Below, piece by piece: positions 57,350 to 64,000 of a stretch of DNA of 64,000 bases. The translations under genes were made by a program, and so were the position numbers. The notes under the pieces are model-generated. The model searched no databases and was not told the DNA's origin. It saw only the letters and a program-made list of their open reading frames with translations. Each line of letters begins with the position of its first letter. The stretch's first letter is position 1. The stretch is from Variibacter sp. (GTDB lineage: Bacteria; Pseudomonadota; Alphaproteobacteria; Rhizobiales; Xanthobacteraceae): contig JADGHE010000013.1 of assembly GCA_019689555.1 (NCBI GenBank), positions 1-64,000 of the forward strand, in the 5' to 3' direction.

Positions 57350-59353
57350 ATGAGCTATCGTGAGGTGAGCGAAATCCGCGACGGGATGCGGATCGATTGG
57401 GACGTGCCGATCGAGATGGATGACGGGGTGGTCCTGCGGGCCGACGTCTTCCGTCCCATCAAGCCGGGCAAGTACCCCGTCATCCTCAGTCACGGGCCTT
57501 ACGGTAAGTGGTTGCACTTCGAGGACGGCTACAAGACGGCCTGGAAGCGGATGCAGGAGAAACATCCGGACGTGATGGCCGGCACGAGCAGCAAATATGC
57601 GAGCTGGGAGGTCTGCGATCCGGAGAAGTGGGTGCCGGACGGCTACGTGGTGGTGCGCGTCGATTCCCGCGGCTGCGGGCGCTCGCCCGGCTACGTCCAC
57701 CACTGGTCGCCGCGCGAGACCAAGGACTTTTACAACTGCATCGAATGGGCGGGCACCCAGCCCTGGTCGAACGGCAAGGTCGGCCTCTCCGGCATCTCGT
57801 ATTACGCGGTGAACCAGTGGCAGGTCGCCTCGATGCAGCCGAAGCACCTCGCCGCGCTGTGCGTGTGGGAGGGATTCGCCGATTTCTACCGCGAGCTCTC
57901 CCACAACGGCGGCATCTACAACACCTTCGCCCAGAACTGGTACGACATGCAGGTGAAAAGCGTGCAGTACGGTCTGGGCGAGCGCGGCCACCGCAGCCGC
58001 ATGAACGGCGACTGGGTGTCGGGCCCGGAAACGCTGAGCGACGAGGAGCTCGGCTCCAACCGCTTCGATCTCGGCAAGACCTATTTCGAGCACCCGCTCG
58101 ACGACGAGTACTACCAGGCCATGCGCCCCGACTGGTCGAAGGTCACGCAACCGCTGCTCTCCGCTGCGAACTGGGGCGGCCAGCCGCTGCATCCGCGCGG
58201 CAATTTCGAGGGCTTCTTCCGCGCCGCCTCCAAGAACAAGTGGCTCGAGGTGCACGGCATCGAGCACTGGACGCACTACTATACGGACTACGGCGTCAAG
58301 CTGCAGAAGAAGTTCTTCGGCTACTTCCTCAAGGGCGAGAAGAACGGTTGGGACAAGCAACCGCGGGTGCAGCTCAACATCCGCTATCCGGGCGAGAAAT
58401 TCGTCCTTCGCTACGAGGACGACTGGCCGCTGCCGTCCACACAGTGGACAAAGCTCCACCTTTCGGCTGACTTTCACAAGCTCGTGAGCGAGGCGCCGAA
58501 GCAGGAGGCGACGGTGAGCTTCGAGGCGCTCGGCGACGGCGTCACCTTCCTCTCCGATCCGGTGCCCGAGGACACCGAGATCACCGGGCCGGTGGCGGCG
58601 AAGCTGCACATCTCGTCGTCGACCGAAGACGCCGACATCTTCCTCGTGCTGCGCGTCTTCGCGCCCGATATGAAGGAGGTGGTGTTCCAGGGCGCGCTCG
58701 ACCCGCACACGCCGATCGGCCAGGGCTGGCTGCGCGCCTCGCACCGCAAGCTCGACAAGAAGCTCACTTTGCCGTTCCGGCCCTACCACACGCACGACGA
58801 GAAGCAGCCGCTCACCCCCGGCGAGGTCTATGAGCTCGACATCGAGATCATCCCGACCTGTATCGTCGTGCCGAAGGGTTATCGCATCGGGCTCAGCGTC
58901 CGCGGGCGCGACTACGTCTATCCGGGCGGCACGGGCGGCAAGCTCTCGAACATGAAGAACGAGTTCACCGGCTGCGGACCGTTCCTGCACGACGACCCGC
59001 GCGACCGCCCGGTCGAGATCTATGGCGGCACCACCACCATTCATCTCGGCGGCGGCCGCGAGAACTATGTTCTGCTGCCGATCATTCCGCCGCGGACGGC
59101 GGCCAACAAGGGCCGGCCGGCGAAGGGCAAGGCTGCAGCCGCCAAACCGGCCGCGAAGGGCCGGGCCGCAGCGAAGGCGAAACCCGCGGCGCCCAAGCCT
59201 GCGGCCAAGAGCCGGCCGGCGGCGAAGGCGAAGCTTGCTGCCAAGAGCAAGCCGGCGGCGAAAGGCAGGGCCGCCAGCGCGAAGCCCGCGCGCGCGACTG
59301 CGAAAGGTCGCGCCGGGTCCGCCAAGCGGCCCGCGTCCGCGCGCCGGCGCTAG
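57350..59353 (+). CDS. CocE/NonD hydrolase with a lysine/alanine-rich histone-H1-like tail
   Basis: A 667-residue enzyme of the X-Pro dipeptidyl-peptidase/cocaine esterase family. The alpha/beta-hydrolase nucleophile is Ser150 in SGISYYAVNQWQVAS; VRVDSRGCGRSPG precedes it; a likely catalytic His lies in EVHGIEHWTHYY. Residues about 370-560 form the C-terminal jelly-roll domain (VPEDTEITGPVAAKLHIS). From about residue 580 to the end the chain is a repetitive KPAAKGRAAAKAK-type tail, very Lys/Ala/Pro rich, like histone H1 or bacterial H1-like proteins, which is not part of the usual family (about 550-580 residues). The ATG at 57350 has TAAGGAG upstream. No signal peptide is seen, so it is probably cytoplasmic. 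It lies divergent from the Gfo gene and near sugar genes. Confidence 0.85.
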   Translation: MSYREVSEIRDGMRIDWDVPIEMDDGVVLRADVFRPIKPGKYPVILSHGPYGKWLHFEDGYKTAWKRMQEKHPDVMAGTSSKYASWEVCDPEKWVPDGYVVVRVDSRGCGRSPGYVHHWSPRETKDFYNCIEWAGTQPWSNGKVGLSGISYYAVNQWQVASMQPKHLAALCVWEGFADFYRELSHNGGIYNTFAQNWYDMQVKSVQYGLGERGHRSRMNGDWVSGPETLSDEELGSNRFDLGKTYFEHPLDDEYYQAMRPDWSKVTQPLLSAANWGGQPLHPRGNFEGFFRAASKNKWLEVHGIEHWTHYYTDYGVKLQKKFFGYFLKGEKNGWDKQPRVQLNIRYPGEKFVLRYEDDWPLPSTQWTKLHLSADFHKLVSEAPKQEATVSFEALGDGVTFLSDPVPEDTEITGPVAAKLHISSSTEDADIFLVLRVFAPDMKEVVFQGALDPHTPIGQGWLRASHRKLDKKLTLPFRPYHTHDEKQPLTPGEVYELDIEIIPTCIVVPKGYRIGLSVRGRDYVYPGGTGGKLSNMKNEFTGCGPFLHDDPRDRPVEIYGGTTTIHLGGGRENYVLLPIIPPRTAANKGRPAKGKAAAAKPAAKGRAAAKAKPAAPKPAAKSRPAAKAKLAAKSKPAAKGRAASAKPARATAKGRAGSAKRPASARRR

Positions 59354-59423
59354 CGCGAATTGCGCATCAGCGCAAATCGCAATTGCGGTCGGTCTCGCGT
59401 CCCCCAACCGCTTCGCGGTCGAC

Positions 59424-59520
59424 CTCCCCTTTTCCGGGTCCCCGGAAGGGGGAGGCAAAAAGAGCCGGCACCGCGCTCCACTTTCCTCTCCCGTGCAAGG
59501 GGGAGGGTCAGGGGGAGTCG
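59424..59520. repeat. CCTCTCC/GGGGGAGG-type intergenic repeats
   Basis: Two short palindromic units: CTCCCC..TTTTCC..GGTCCCCGGAAGGGGGAG around 59424-59453, and TTCCTCTCC..GTGCAAGGGGGAGGG around 59484-59508. They resemble the palindromes at about 32124, 33788, 52966 and 56110 and the end of the window near 63843. This fits a dispersed REP-like family. Confidence 0.4.
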
Positions 59521-59670
59521 GAGAAAGGATGGCGAGGGCGGCAGAAGGACCGCGCGCTGCGCTTGTTTCCCCTCAAGATGAAACGGCGTTACCGCGAATT
59601 CTCGCGGCATGCGTGGCGGGATCGGTGGCCGAGCGCCCAACTCGGCACGCCCGAGCTCTTTGCTTCCGCG

Positions 59671-59859
59671 CCGTCACCCTGAGGCGGCCGCGCGTCGCGC
59701 GGCCCGCGAAGGGCGACGGCGCGGCGCTCGAAACGTTTCGCACTTCCGCTTTCGCGCCGCTTTGGTCCGCCGTCCTTCGAGGCCCGCTTCGCGCGCACCT
59801 CAGGACGACGGCTTTTTCCGCGCCGCGTGATGAACGCTTCGCTCGCGCCTCAGGACGGC
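59671..59859. repeat. CTCAGG-type palindromic intergenic repeats (two and a partial copy)
   Basis: Copy 1 at 59671-59718 reads CCGTCACCCTGAGGC, then a GCGCGTCGCGC centre, then GCCCGCGAAGGGCGACGG. Copy 2 at 59770-59811, in opposite orientation, reads CCGTCCTTCGAGGCCCGC, then a short loop, then GCGCACCTCAGGACGACGG. A partial third copy is CGCTCGCGCCTCAGGACGG at about 59841-59859. Elements of this type are widespread in spacers of Bradyrhizobium-like genomes. They would fold into long hairpins in RNA. Confidence 0.6.
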
Positions 59860-59881
59860 AGCTCTTGGGCGCGGCCCGAAG

Positions 59882-60865
59882 TTACAGCCCGAGTCGCGCC
59901 ATCATCGCCGCGGGGTAGCGCGTGCCTTGCGCGGCGCCCGGCCTGAAGATCTCGCCGAGCCTCTCGAGCGTCTCGGCCGAGGGCTTCACGTCGACTGCCG
60001 CCGCGTTCTGCTCCAGCCATTTGCGCTTGCTGGTGCCGGCGAGCGCCACCACCTTCGCGGGCCGCGCGAGCAGCCAGGCGATGGCAAGCTGCGCGGGCGT
60101 GCAGCCTTCCTGCCGGGCGAGCTCCTTGAGCGCTTCGACCAGCTTCAAGTTGTGCGCGGCGTTCTCGCCCTGATAGCGCGGCATGTCGCGCCGGCGGTCG
60201 TTCGGCGGCAGCGCGTCGCCGGTCGGCACTTCGCCGGTGAGAAAACCGCGGCCGAGCGGCGCATAGGCGACGAAGCCGATCCCGAGCTCCTGGCACGTGG
60301 GCAGGATCTCGCTCTCGACGTCGCGCGTCCACAGCGAATACTCGGTCTGCAGCGCGGCCAGGGGATGCACCTTGTGGGCGCGGCGGATGGTGTTCGGCCC
60401 GGCCTCTGAGATGCCGAGATGCCGGATCTTGCCCTGCTCCTTGAGCCTCACCATGGCGCCAACGGTGTCCTCGATCGGCACCTTGTCGTCGACGCGGTGG
60501 ATGAAATAGAGGTCGATATAGTCGGTGCCCAGGCGCTTGAGGCTCTTCTCGCAGGCCTCGATGACGTAATCGGGATCGCCCTTGGCGCCGGGCTTCCCGT
60601 CCGGCAGGCGGATGTTGCCGAACTTGGTCGCGAGGACGTACCTTTGCCGCCGGCCCTTGAGCGCGCGCCCCACCAGCTCCTCGTTCGAACCGTTCGTCCC
60701 GTAGGCATCGGAGGTGTCGATCAAATCAATGCCGAGATCGGGCGCGCGGTGCAGCGTCGCGATCGCCTCGTCCGGATCGGGCGAGCCATAGATCGGCGTC
60801 ATGCTCATGCAGCCGAGCGCAACGGCCGAAACGTCCAGCGCCCCAAGCTTTCTCCGCTCCATCAT
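59882..60865 (-). CDS. Aldo/keto reductase
   Basis: A 327-residue NADPH-dependent reductase with a TIM-barrel fold. The catalytic tetrad is visible: Asp50 and Tyr55 in [12 protein letters not shown], Lys81 in LATKFGN, and His123 in YFIHRVDD. The cofactor-binding end is [16 protein letters not shown]. It belongs to the AKR group that handles sugars, quinones and aldehydes (Yhdn-like). Two ATGs lie side by side; the first at 60865 is used, after a GGGTGGTGA site. It is divergent from the alpha/beta-hydrolase gene with only 45 bases between the starts. The substrate is unknown. Confidence 0.88.
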   Translation of the reverse strand: MMERRKLGALDVSAVALGCMSMTPIYGSPDPDEAIATLHRAPDLGIDLIDTSDAYGTNGSNEELVGRALKGRRQRYVLATKFGNIRLPDGKPGAKGDPDYVIEACEKSLKRLGTDYIDLYFIHRVDDKVPIEDTVGAMVRLKEQGKIRHLGISEAGPNTIRRAHKVHPLAALQTEYSLWTRDVESEILPTCQELGIGFVAYAPLGRGFLTGEVPTGDALPPNDRRRDMPRYQGENAAHNLKLVEALKELARQEGCTPAQLAIAWLLARPAKVVALAGTSKRKWLEQNAAAVDVKPSAETLERLGEIFRPGAAQGTRYPAAMMARLGL

Positions 60866-60910
60866 GGTCGTCACCACCCTGAATTTGATTGAGCCGGCAA
60901 GGAGGAAAGA

Positions 60911-61744
60911 ATGCGCCTCGAACTCGTTTCCATCGAAACGGACACCCTTCCGCTCGACGGCGCCTATTACGAGCCGGAGGACGGCGCGCGCAACGGCGCC
61001 GTTCTCATCATGCACGGGAACTGCTCGAACTTCTACACCGGCGTGCCGCGCGCGCTGCCGCCGCTGCTCACGCGGCTCGGCTATGCGGTGCTCGCCTACA
61101 ACCGCCGCGGACACGACATCGTGGTGAGCGCGGATCGCCGGCCGAGCGGCGGCGCCTACCAGCGCATCCACGAGATGATCGCCGACAACCAGTACGCCGA
61201 GAAATGGCTCGCGGCGCGCGGGCACCCGCAGCCGATCGTGATCGGGCACTCGAACGGCGGCATGCTGGCCGTGCGCCATTGCGCCGGGAATCCGAACGTG
61301 CGCGCGCTCGTGCTCCTGTCGGCGCATATGGGCGGCAAGCACTTGTTCCGCACCATCAGCCAGGCGGGGCTGATGGCCGGCGACCGCTTCGAGGAATTCA
61401 GCGCGCGGGCGCGCGCGCTCGTCGCCGCCGGCAAGGGCGAGGAGCTGATGCTGGTGCCGGGATGGTGGTGGGTGATCAGCGCGCAGACCTTCGTCGACTA
61501 TCTCGACGCCTGCCCGGACATCCTCGAGCTTGCGCCGCTGGTGCGCTGCCCGGTGCTGTTCCTGCGCGGCGACAAGGAGCCGCAACACATCTACCCGGGC
61601 GAAGACTTCGTCGCGCGCGCCGGCGGGCAGGCGCAATTCCGCCTCGTGCCGGACTGCGACCATTTCTATACGGGGCGCGAAGCGGTCGCGATGGACTTCA
61701 TCGCGGACTGGCTCACGCGCCTCGGCCTGGCGCAGGCCGCGTAA
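60911..61744 (+). CDS. Alpha/beta hydrolase
   Basis: A 277-residue hydrolase. The oxyanion region is [14 protein letters not shown], the nucleophile Ser114 is in [14 protein letters not shown], the likely acid Asp221 is in [14 protein letters not shown], and the base His251 is in [30 protein letters not shown] is the usual strand-turn before the nucleophile. No signal peptide is seen, so it is cytoplasmic. It starts a short plus-strand unit with a sugar isomerase and a Kelch protein. Ester, lactone or C-C bonds could be the target; not decidable from sequence. Confidence 0.86.
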   Translation: MRLELVSIETDTLPLDGAYYEPEDGARNGAVLIMHGNCSNFYTGVPRALPPLLTRLGYAVLAYNRRGHDIVVSADRRPSGGAYQRIHEMIADNQYAEKWLAARGHPQPIVIGHSNGGMLAVRHCAGNPNVRALVLLSAHMGGKHLFRTISQAGLMAGDRFEEFSARARALVAAGKGEELMLVPGWWWVISAQTFVDYLDACPDILELAPLVRCPVLFLRGDKEPQHIYPGEDFVARAGGQAQFRLVPDCDHFYTGREAVAMDFIADWLTRLGLAQAA

Positions 61745-61805
61745 GCGATCGTCGAAACGCGATCGGCCGAACCTCTGTCGCCCCCTCGAAGCTCATGGAG
61801 ACGCC

Positions 61806-62645
61806 ATGCCAAACCCCTTCGCCGGGATCGCGCTGCATACCTGGACGCTCGACACCACGCCGCTGCCCCAGGCGCTCGCTGCTGCCAGGGAAGGCGGCGC
61901 CGACGCGGTCGAGCTGCGCCAGCTCGATTTCAAGCGCGGCTACGCCGCGGGCATGACGGACGCGCAGATCGTCGATCTCGTGCGCGCGAGCGGCCTGCCG
62001 GTCTCCGCGGTCGGCGTCGAATACGGCTGGATGTTCGCGACCGGCGAGGAGTCGAAGCGCCTCTTCGAGGTGTTTCGCCGGCAGTGCGAGAATGCGGTCG
62101 CGCTCGGCTGCCCCCTGTTGATGAGCGCCACGGGCCAGAACGACGGCCGGATCGCGGACGCGATCCCCCGCGTGCGCGAGGCGGGCGACATCGCAGCGGA
62201 ATTCGGGCTCAGGCTGTGCCTCGAATTCAATTCGCAGCATCCGACGGTCAACTGCATCGAGGCTGCGCGCGAGATCGTGAGCGGCGCGGGCCGGCGGAAT
62301 GTCGGGCTGCTGCTCGACGCCTATCACCTGCACCGCAGCGGGCGCGTGGGCCGCGCCTTCGCAGACGTGCCGGCCGAGGAGATCTTCTACTTCCAGTACA
62401 GCGACGTGCCCGCCGCTCCGTCCGCCGGCGCACCGCGGCCGACCGACCGGCTGCCGCCCGGGCAGGGCGTCATCGACTGGCCGGCGGTGCTCGGCCTGCT
62501 CGCCGAGAAGAACTATACCGGGTATCTCAGCTACGAGGCGCCCAACCCCGCGCATTGGGCGCGCCCGCCGCAGGATGTCGTGCGCGAAGCGGTGAACGCG
62601 ACCCGCAAGCTGATCGCGCAGGCGCTCGCCGCGAGCGGCGCGTAG
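61806..62645 (+). CDS. Sugar-phosphate isomerase/epimerase-like TIM-barrel protein
   Basis: A 279-residue member of the xylose-isomerase-like TIM-barrel family. It opens with FAGIALHTWTLDTTPLPQAL and GGADAVELRQLDFKRGYAAG; further strands are RLCLEFNSQHPTVNCIEAA and RRNVGLLLDAYHLHRSG. The Glu and Asp/His of these strands would bind a divalent metal. Members act as isomerases, epimerases or dehydratases on sugars and inositol derivatives. The ATG at 61806 is preceded by a GGAGA site. With the importer, the Gfo protein and the AKR nearby, a role in sugar or polyol breakdown is likely. Confidence 0.83.
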   Translation: MPNPFAGIALHTWTLDTTPLPQALAAAREGGADAVELRQLDFKRGYAAGMTDAQIVDLVRASGLPVSAVGVEYGWMFATGEESKRLFEVFRRQCENAVALGCPLLMSATGQNDGRIADAIPRVREAGDIAAEFGLRLCLEFNSQHPTVNCIEAAREIVSGAGRRNVGLLLDAYHLHRSGRVGRAFADVPAEEIFYFQYSDVPAAPSAGAPRPTDRLPPGQGVIDWPAVLGLLAEKNYTGYLSYEAPNPAHWARPPQDVVREAVNATRKLIAQALAASGA

Positions 62646-62731
62646 CCCGGCGAACCGTTTTTCGGGGGAGCGTCATTTCTGCGGGCATTGTCCCGCGATC
62701 CGAAACAGGGTGGACCCGGAGGAGGATCGGC

Positions 62732-63823
62732 ATGAGCCTGTCTCGCAGAGCCTTCGTGCGGGCGGCCGCCGCCGCCGCGCTTGCGCCCGCATCGGCGCTC
62801 GCGCAAGACCGTCAAGGTGCGCCCATGGCGCATGCGGGGCACGAGAGCCCCTATGCGCATCTCTTCAACCCGGAGATCAAGGAGCCGCCCCCGGGCGCCA
62901 TGGAGGCGGTGCGCTTCACCTACTCGCCCGCGCCTGCGTCCGCCCGGATGGGGCGCTGGGAGCCGCGCGCCAATCTCCCCATTCCGCGCAGCGAAATGGC
63001 ATGGGCGACGGCCTGCCGGGGCAAGATGCACGTGATCGGCGGCTACGGCATCCAGCGCGTCGACCGACCCTATCACCACGTCTACGATCCGGCGGCGGAC
63101 AGGTGGGAGGAGCGGGCGCCGGTGCCGCTCGGCGCGAACCACATCGGCGTCGATACGATGGACGACCGCTACATCTACGCCATCGGCGGATTCATCGAGC
63201 AGAACCGGGCGCCGCATTCGCAGTGCTTCGTGTACGACGTCGAAACCGACAAGTGGACGCGCATCGCGCCGCTGCCGAACCCGCGCGGCGCCTGCGCGGT
63301 CTCTTGCCTGAACGGGCTCGTGCACTGCATCGGCGGGCGGGACGTGCGCTCCGTCGACACCCACGAAGTCTACGACCCCAAGACCGACAAATGGACGCGA
63401 CGCGCGCCGCTGCCGGGCATGCGCGACCATGTCGGCAACGTGGTGCTTGACGGACGCATCCACGTCATCGGCGGCCGCAAGGACACGTTCGACTTCAACA
63501 CCGGCCTGCACCACGTCTACGACCCGCAGCAGGACTCCTGGTCGCAGCGGGCGCCGATGCCGACGCCGCGCAGCGGGCACGGCGCGGTCGTGCTCGACGG
63601 CCGCATCTTCACGATGGGCGGCGAAGGCACCCGGCGCATCTTCGGGCAAGTCGAGTCCTACGACCCGAAAAGCGACAGCTGGGAACACCACACGCCGATG
63701 CGGACGCCGCGCCACGGCCTCGGCGCGGTGGCGATCGGAAGCTGGATCTACGTGGCGGGCGGCGGAGTGCTGGTCGGCGGGGCGTTCCAGTCCTCGATCA
63801 ACGAAGCGTTTACGCTGGGGTAG
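62732..63823 (+). CDS. Tat-exported six-bladed Kelch beta-propeller protein
   Basis: A 363-residue protein with the twin-Arg signal LSRRAFVRAAAAAALAPASA. After a linker rich in His, Ser and Pro come six Kelch repeats, each with a GG doublet and a Y-D-P-x-x-D-x-W pattern: KMHVIGGYG, YIYAIGGFI, LVHCIGGRD, RIHVIGGRK, RIFTMGGEG and WIYVAGGGV. The last blade lacks its own YDP-W strand, which is supplied by RWEPRANLPIPRSE at the start, closing a six-bladed propeller. GGAGGAGG precedes the ATG. Kelch proteins are rare in bacteria; roles range from sialate mutarotase to galactose-oxidase-like domains. Its function here is unknown. Confidence 0.85.
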   Translation: MSLSRRAFVRAAAAAALAPASALAQDRQGAPMAHAGHESPYAHLFNPEIKEPPPGAMEAVRFTYSPAPASARMGRWEPRANLPIPRSEMAWATACRGKMHVIGGYGIQRVDRPYHHVYDPAADRWEERAPVPLGANHIGVDTMDDRYIYAIGGFIEQNRAPHSQCFVYDVETDKWTRIAPLPNPRGACAVSCLNGLVHCIGGRDVRSVDTHEVYDPKTDKWTRRAPLPGMRDHVGNVVLDGRIHVIGGRKDTFDFNTGLHHVYDPQQDSWSQRAPMPTPRSGHGAVVLDGRIFTMGGEGTRRIFGQVESYDPKSDSWEHHTPMRTPRHGLGAVAIGSWIYVAGGGVLVGGAFQSSINEAFTLG

Positions 63824-63944
63824 CGCGCAGCGTTCGCGACGCGCCCCCTCCCCTCATCGCGCTTCCTTCCGCTCGGGGAAAGCAAGCAGCCCGGCTGAGC
63901 GCAACACGGGCTCGCCATCGCCGCGATCGGACGCGGCGGGCGGA

Positions 63945-64000
63945 TCAGGCGCGGGAGGCGCCGAGCTGCTCCGCCAGCCAATCGGCGGTCTGGGGCCGCC
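63945..64000 (-). CDS. Possible 3' end of a minus-strand gene cut by the window edge
   Basis: A minus-strand frame enters from the right edge and stops with TGA at 63947-63945. The visible residues are RPQTADWLAEQLGASRA, an amphipathic helix-like ending such as is common for many enzymes. Seventeen residues are too few for a family. The upstream 120 bases (63824-63944) hold a CCTCTCC-like repeat between two convergent genes. Confidence 0.4.
   Translation of the reverse strand, partial: RPQTADWLAEQLGASRA

Larger units (their letters stand above)
59354..59881. other. Spacer with several palindromic repeats
   Basis: About 530 bases between the CocE-like gene and the convergent aldo/keto reductase. 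No gene is believable here; frames are Arg/Pro-rich. It holds CCTCTCC-type repeats near 59424-59520 and two CTCAGG-type palindromes near 59671-59718 and 59770-59811 (listed separately). Confidence 0.5.

Noticed and set aside
59022-59918. Plus-strand frame of about 298 codons overlapping the end of the CocE-like gene and the following spacer
   Set aside because: Arg/Pro/Ala-rich, runs through several palindromic repeats and into the antisense of the aldo/keto reductase.

Overview
The window is high-GC DNA packed with genes of a free-living alphaproteobacterium. It most likely belongs to the Hyphomicrobiales (Bradyrhizobium/Rhodoplanes-like lineages). Three things support this: the gene order tldD, ialB, coxB, coxA, ctaB, coxF-like, ctaG, coxC, DUF983, surf1, thrC, M16 peptidase; the Irr-box-like sites upstream of an iron-binding protein gene; and CTCAGG-type and CCTCTCC-type palindromic intergenic repeats. 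I see no rRNA, tRNA, CRISPR array, phage or intact insertion sequence. Most of the content is core metabolism plus many solute transporters.

Positions 1-10400: a periplasmic lytic transglycosylase; a small membrane protein; a KduD-like SDR; a decayed HpcH/HpaI aldolase; a 2-hydroxyacid dehydrogenase; a complete TRAP transporter (binding protein, DctQ, DctM); and a class III CoA-transferase divergent from malonyl-CoA decarboxylase. The last two, with the TRAP system, could form a malonate-type uptake and decarboxylation route (inference). Positions 10400-17200: glpD-glpK for glycerol, then a receiver-domain protein leading a potGHI-like polyamine importer that has no binding protein. Positions 17200-25550: an AsmA protein, 3-oxoacid CoA-transferase subunits A and B, an Fe(III) importer (fbpA, fbpB) without a nearby ATPase gene, a DUF6152/DUF6644 pair, and a remnant of a methylguanine methyltransferase-like gene.

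Positions 25500-38430: tldD, an IalB-family protein, and the aa3-type cytochrome c oxidase operon with its haem O synthase, copper chaperone CtaG, SURF1 and small accessory proteins, followed by thrC, an M16 peptidase and a RimJ-like acetyltransferase. Positions 38430-44680: a lipoprotein, then the glycine-cleavage operon (gcvT, gcvH, OsmC-like, gcvPA, gcvPB) behind a tandem glycine riboswitch with a good sigma-70-like promoter. Glycine sensed by the leader RNA should switch on its own breakdown.

Positions 44700-50910: an amidohydrolase of the ACMSD type divergent from an aspartate-dehydrogenase-like protein, a tripartite tricarboxylate transporter (TctA, TctB, TctC) and a cupin, perhaps a catabolic unit for an aromatic or amino-dicarboxylic acid. 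Positions 51447-63823: a Tat-exported binding protein with two permeases and an ATPase of the sugar/glycerol-phosphate ABC type, a Gfo/Idh/MocA oxidoreductase, a CocE-type hydrolase with a lysine/alanine-rich tail, an aldo/keto reductase, an alpha/beta hydrolase, a TIM-barrel sugar isomerase and a Tat-exported six-bladed Kelch protein. Incomplete minus-strand reading frames touch both window edges.

I did not find a clear-cut new defence or mobile system. The most unusual items are the histone-H1-like tail on the CocE hydrolase, the binding-protein-less pot operon led by a receiver protein, the possible TRAP/CoA-transferase/malonyl-CoA decarboxylase module, and the amidohydrolase/aspartate-dehydrogenase/Tct cluster.
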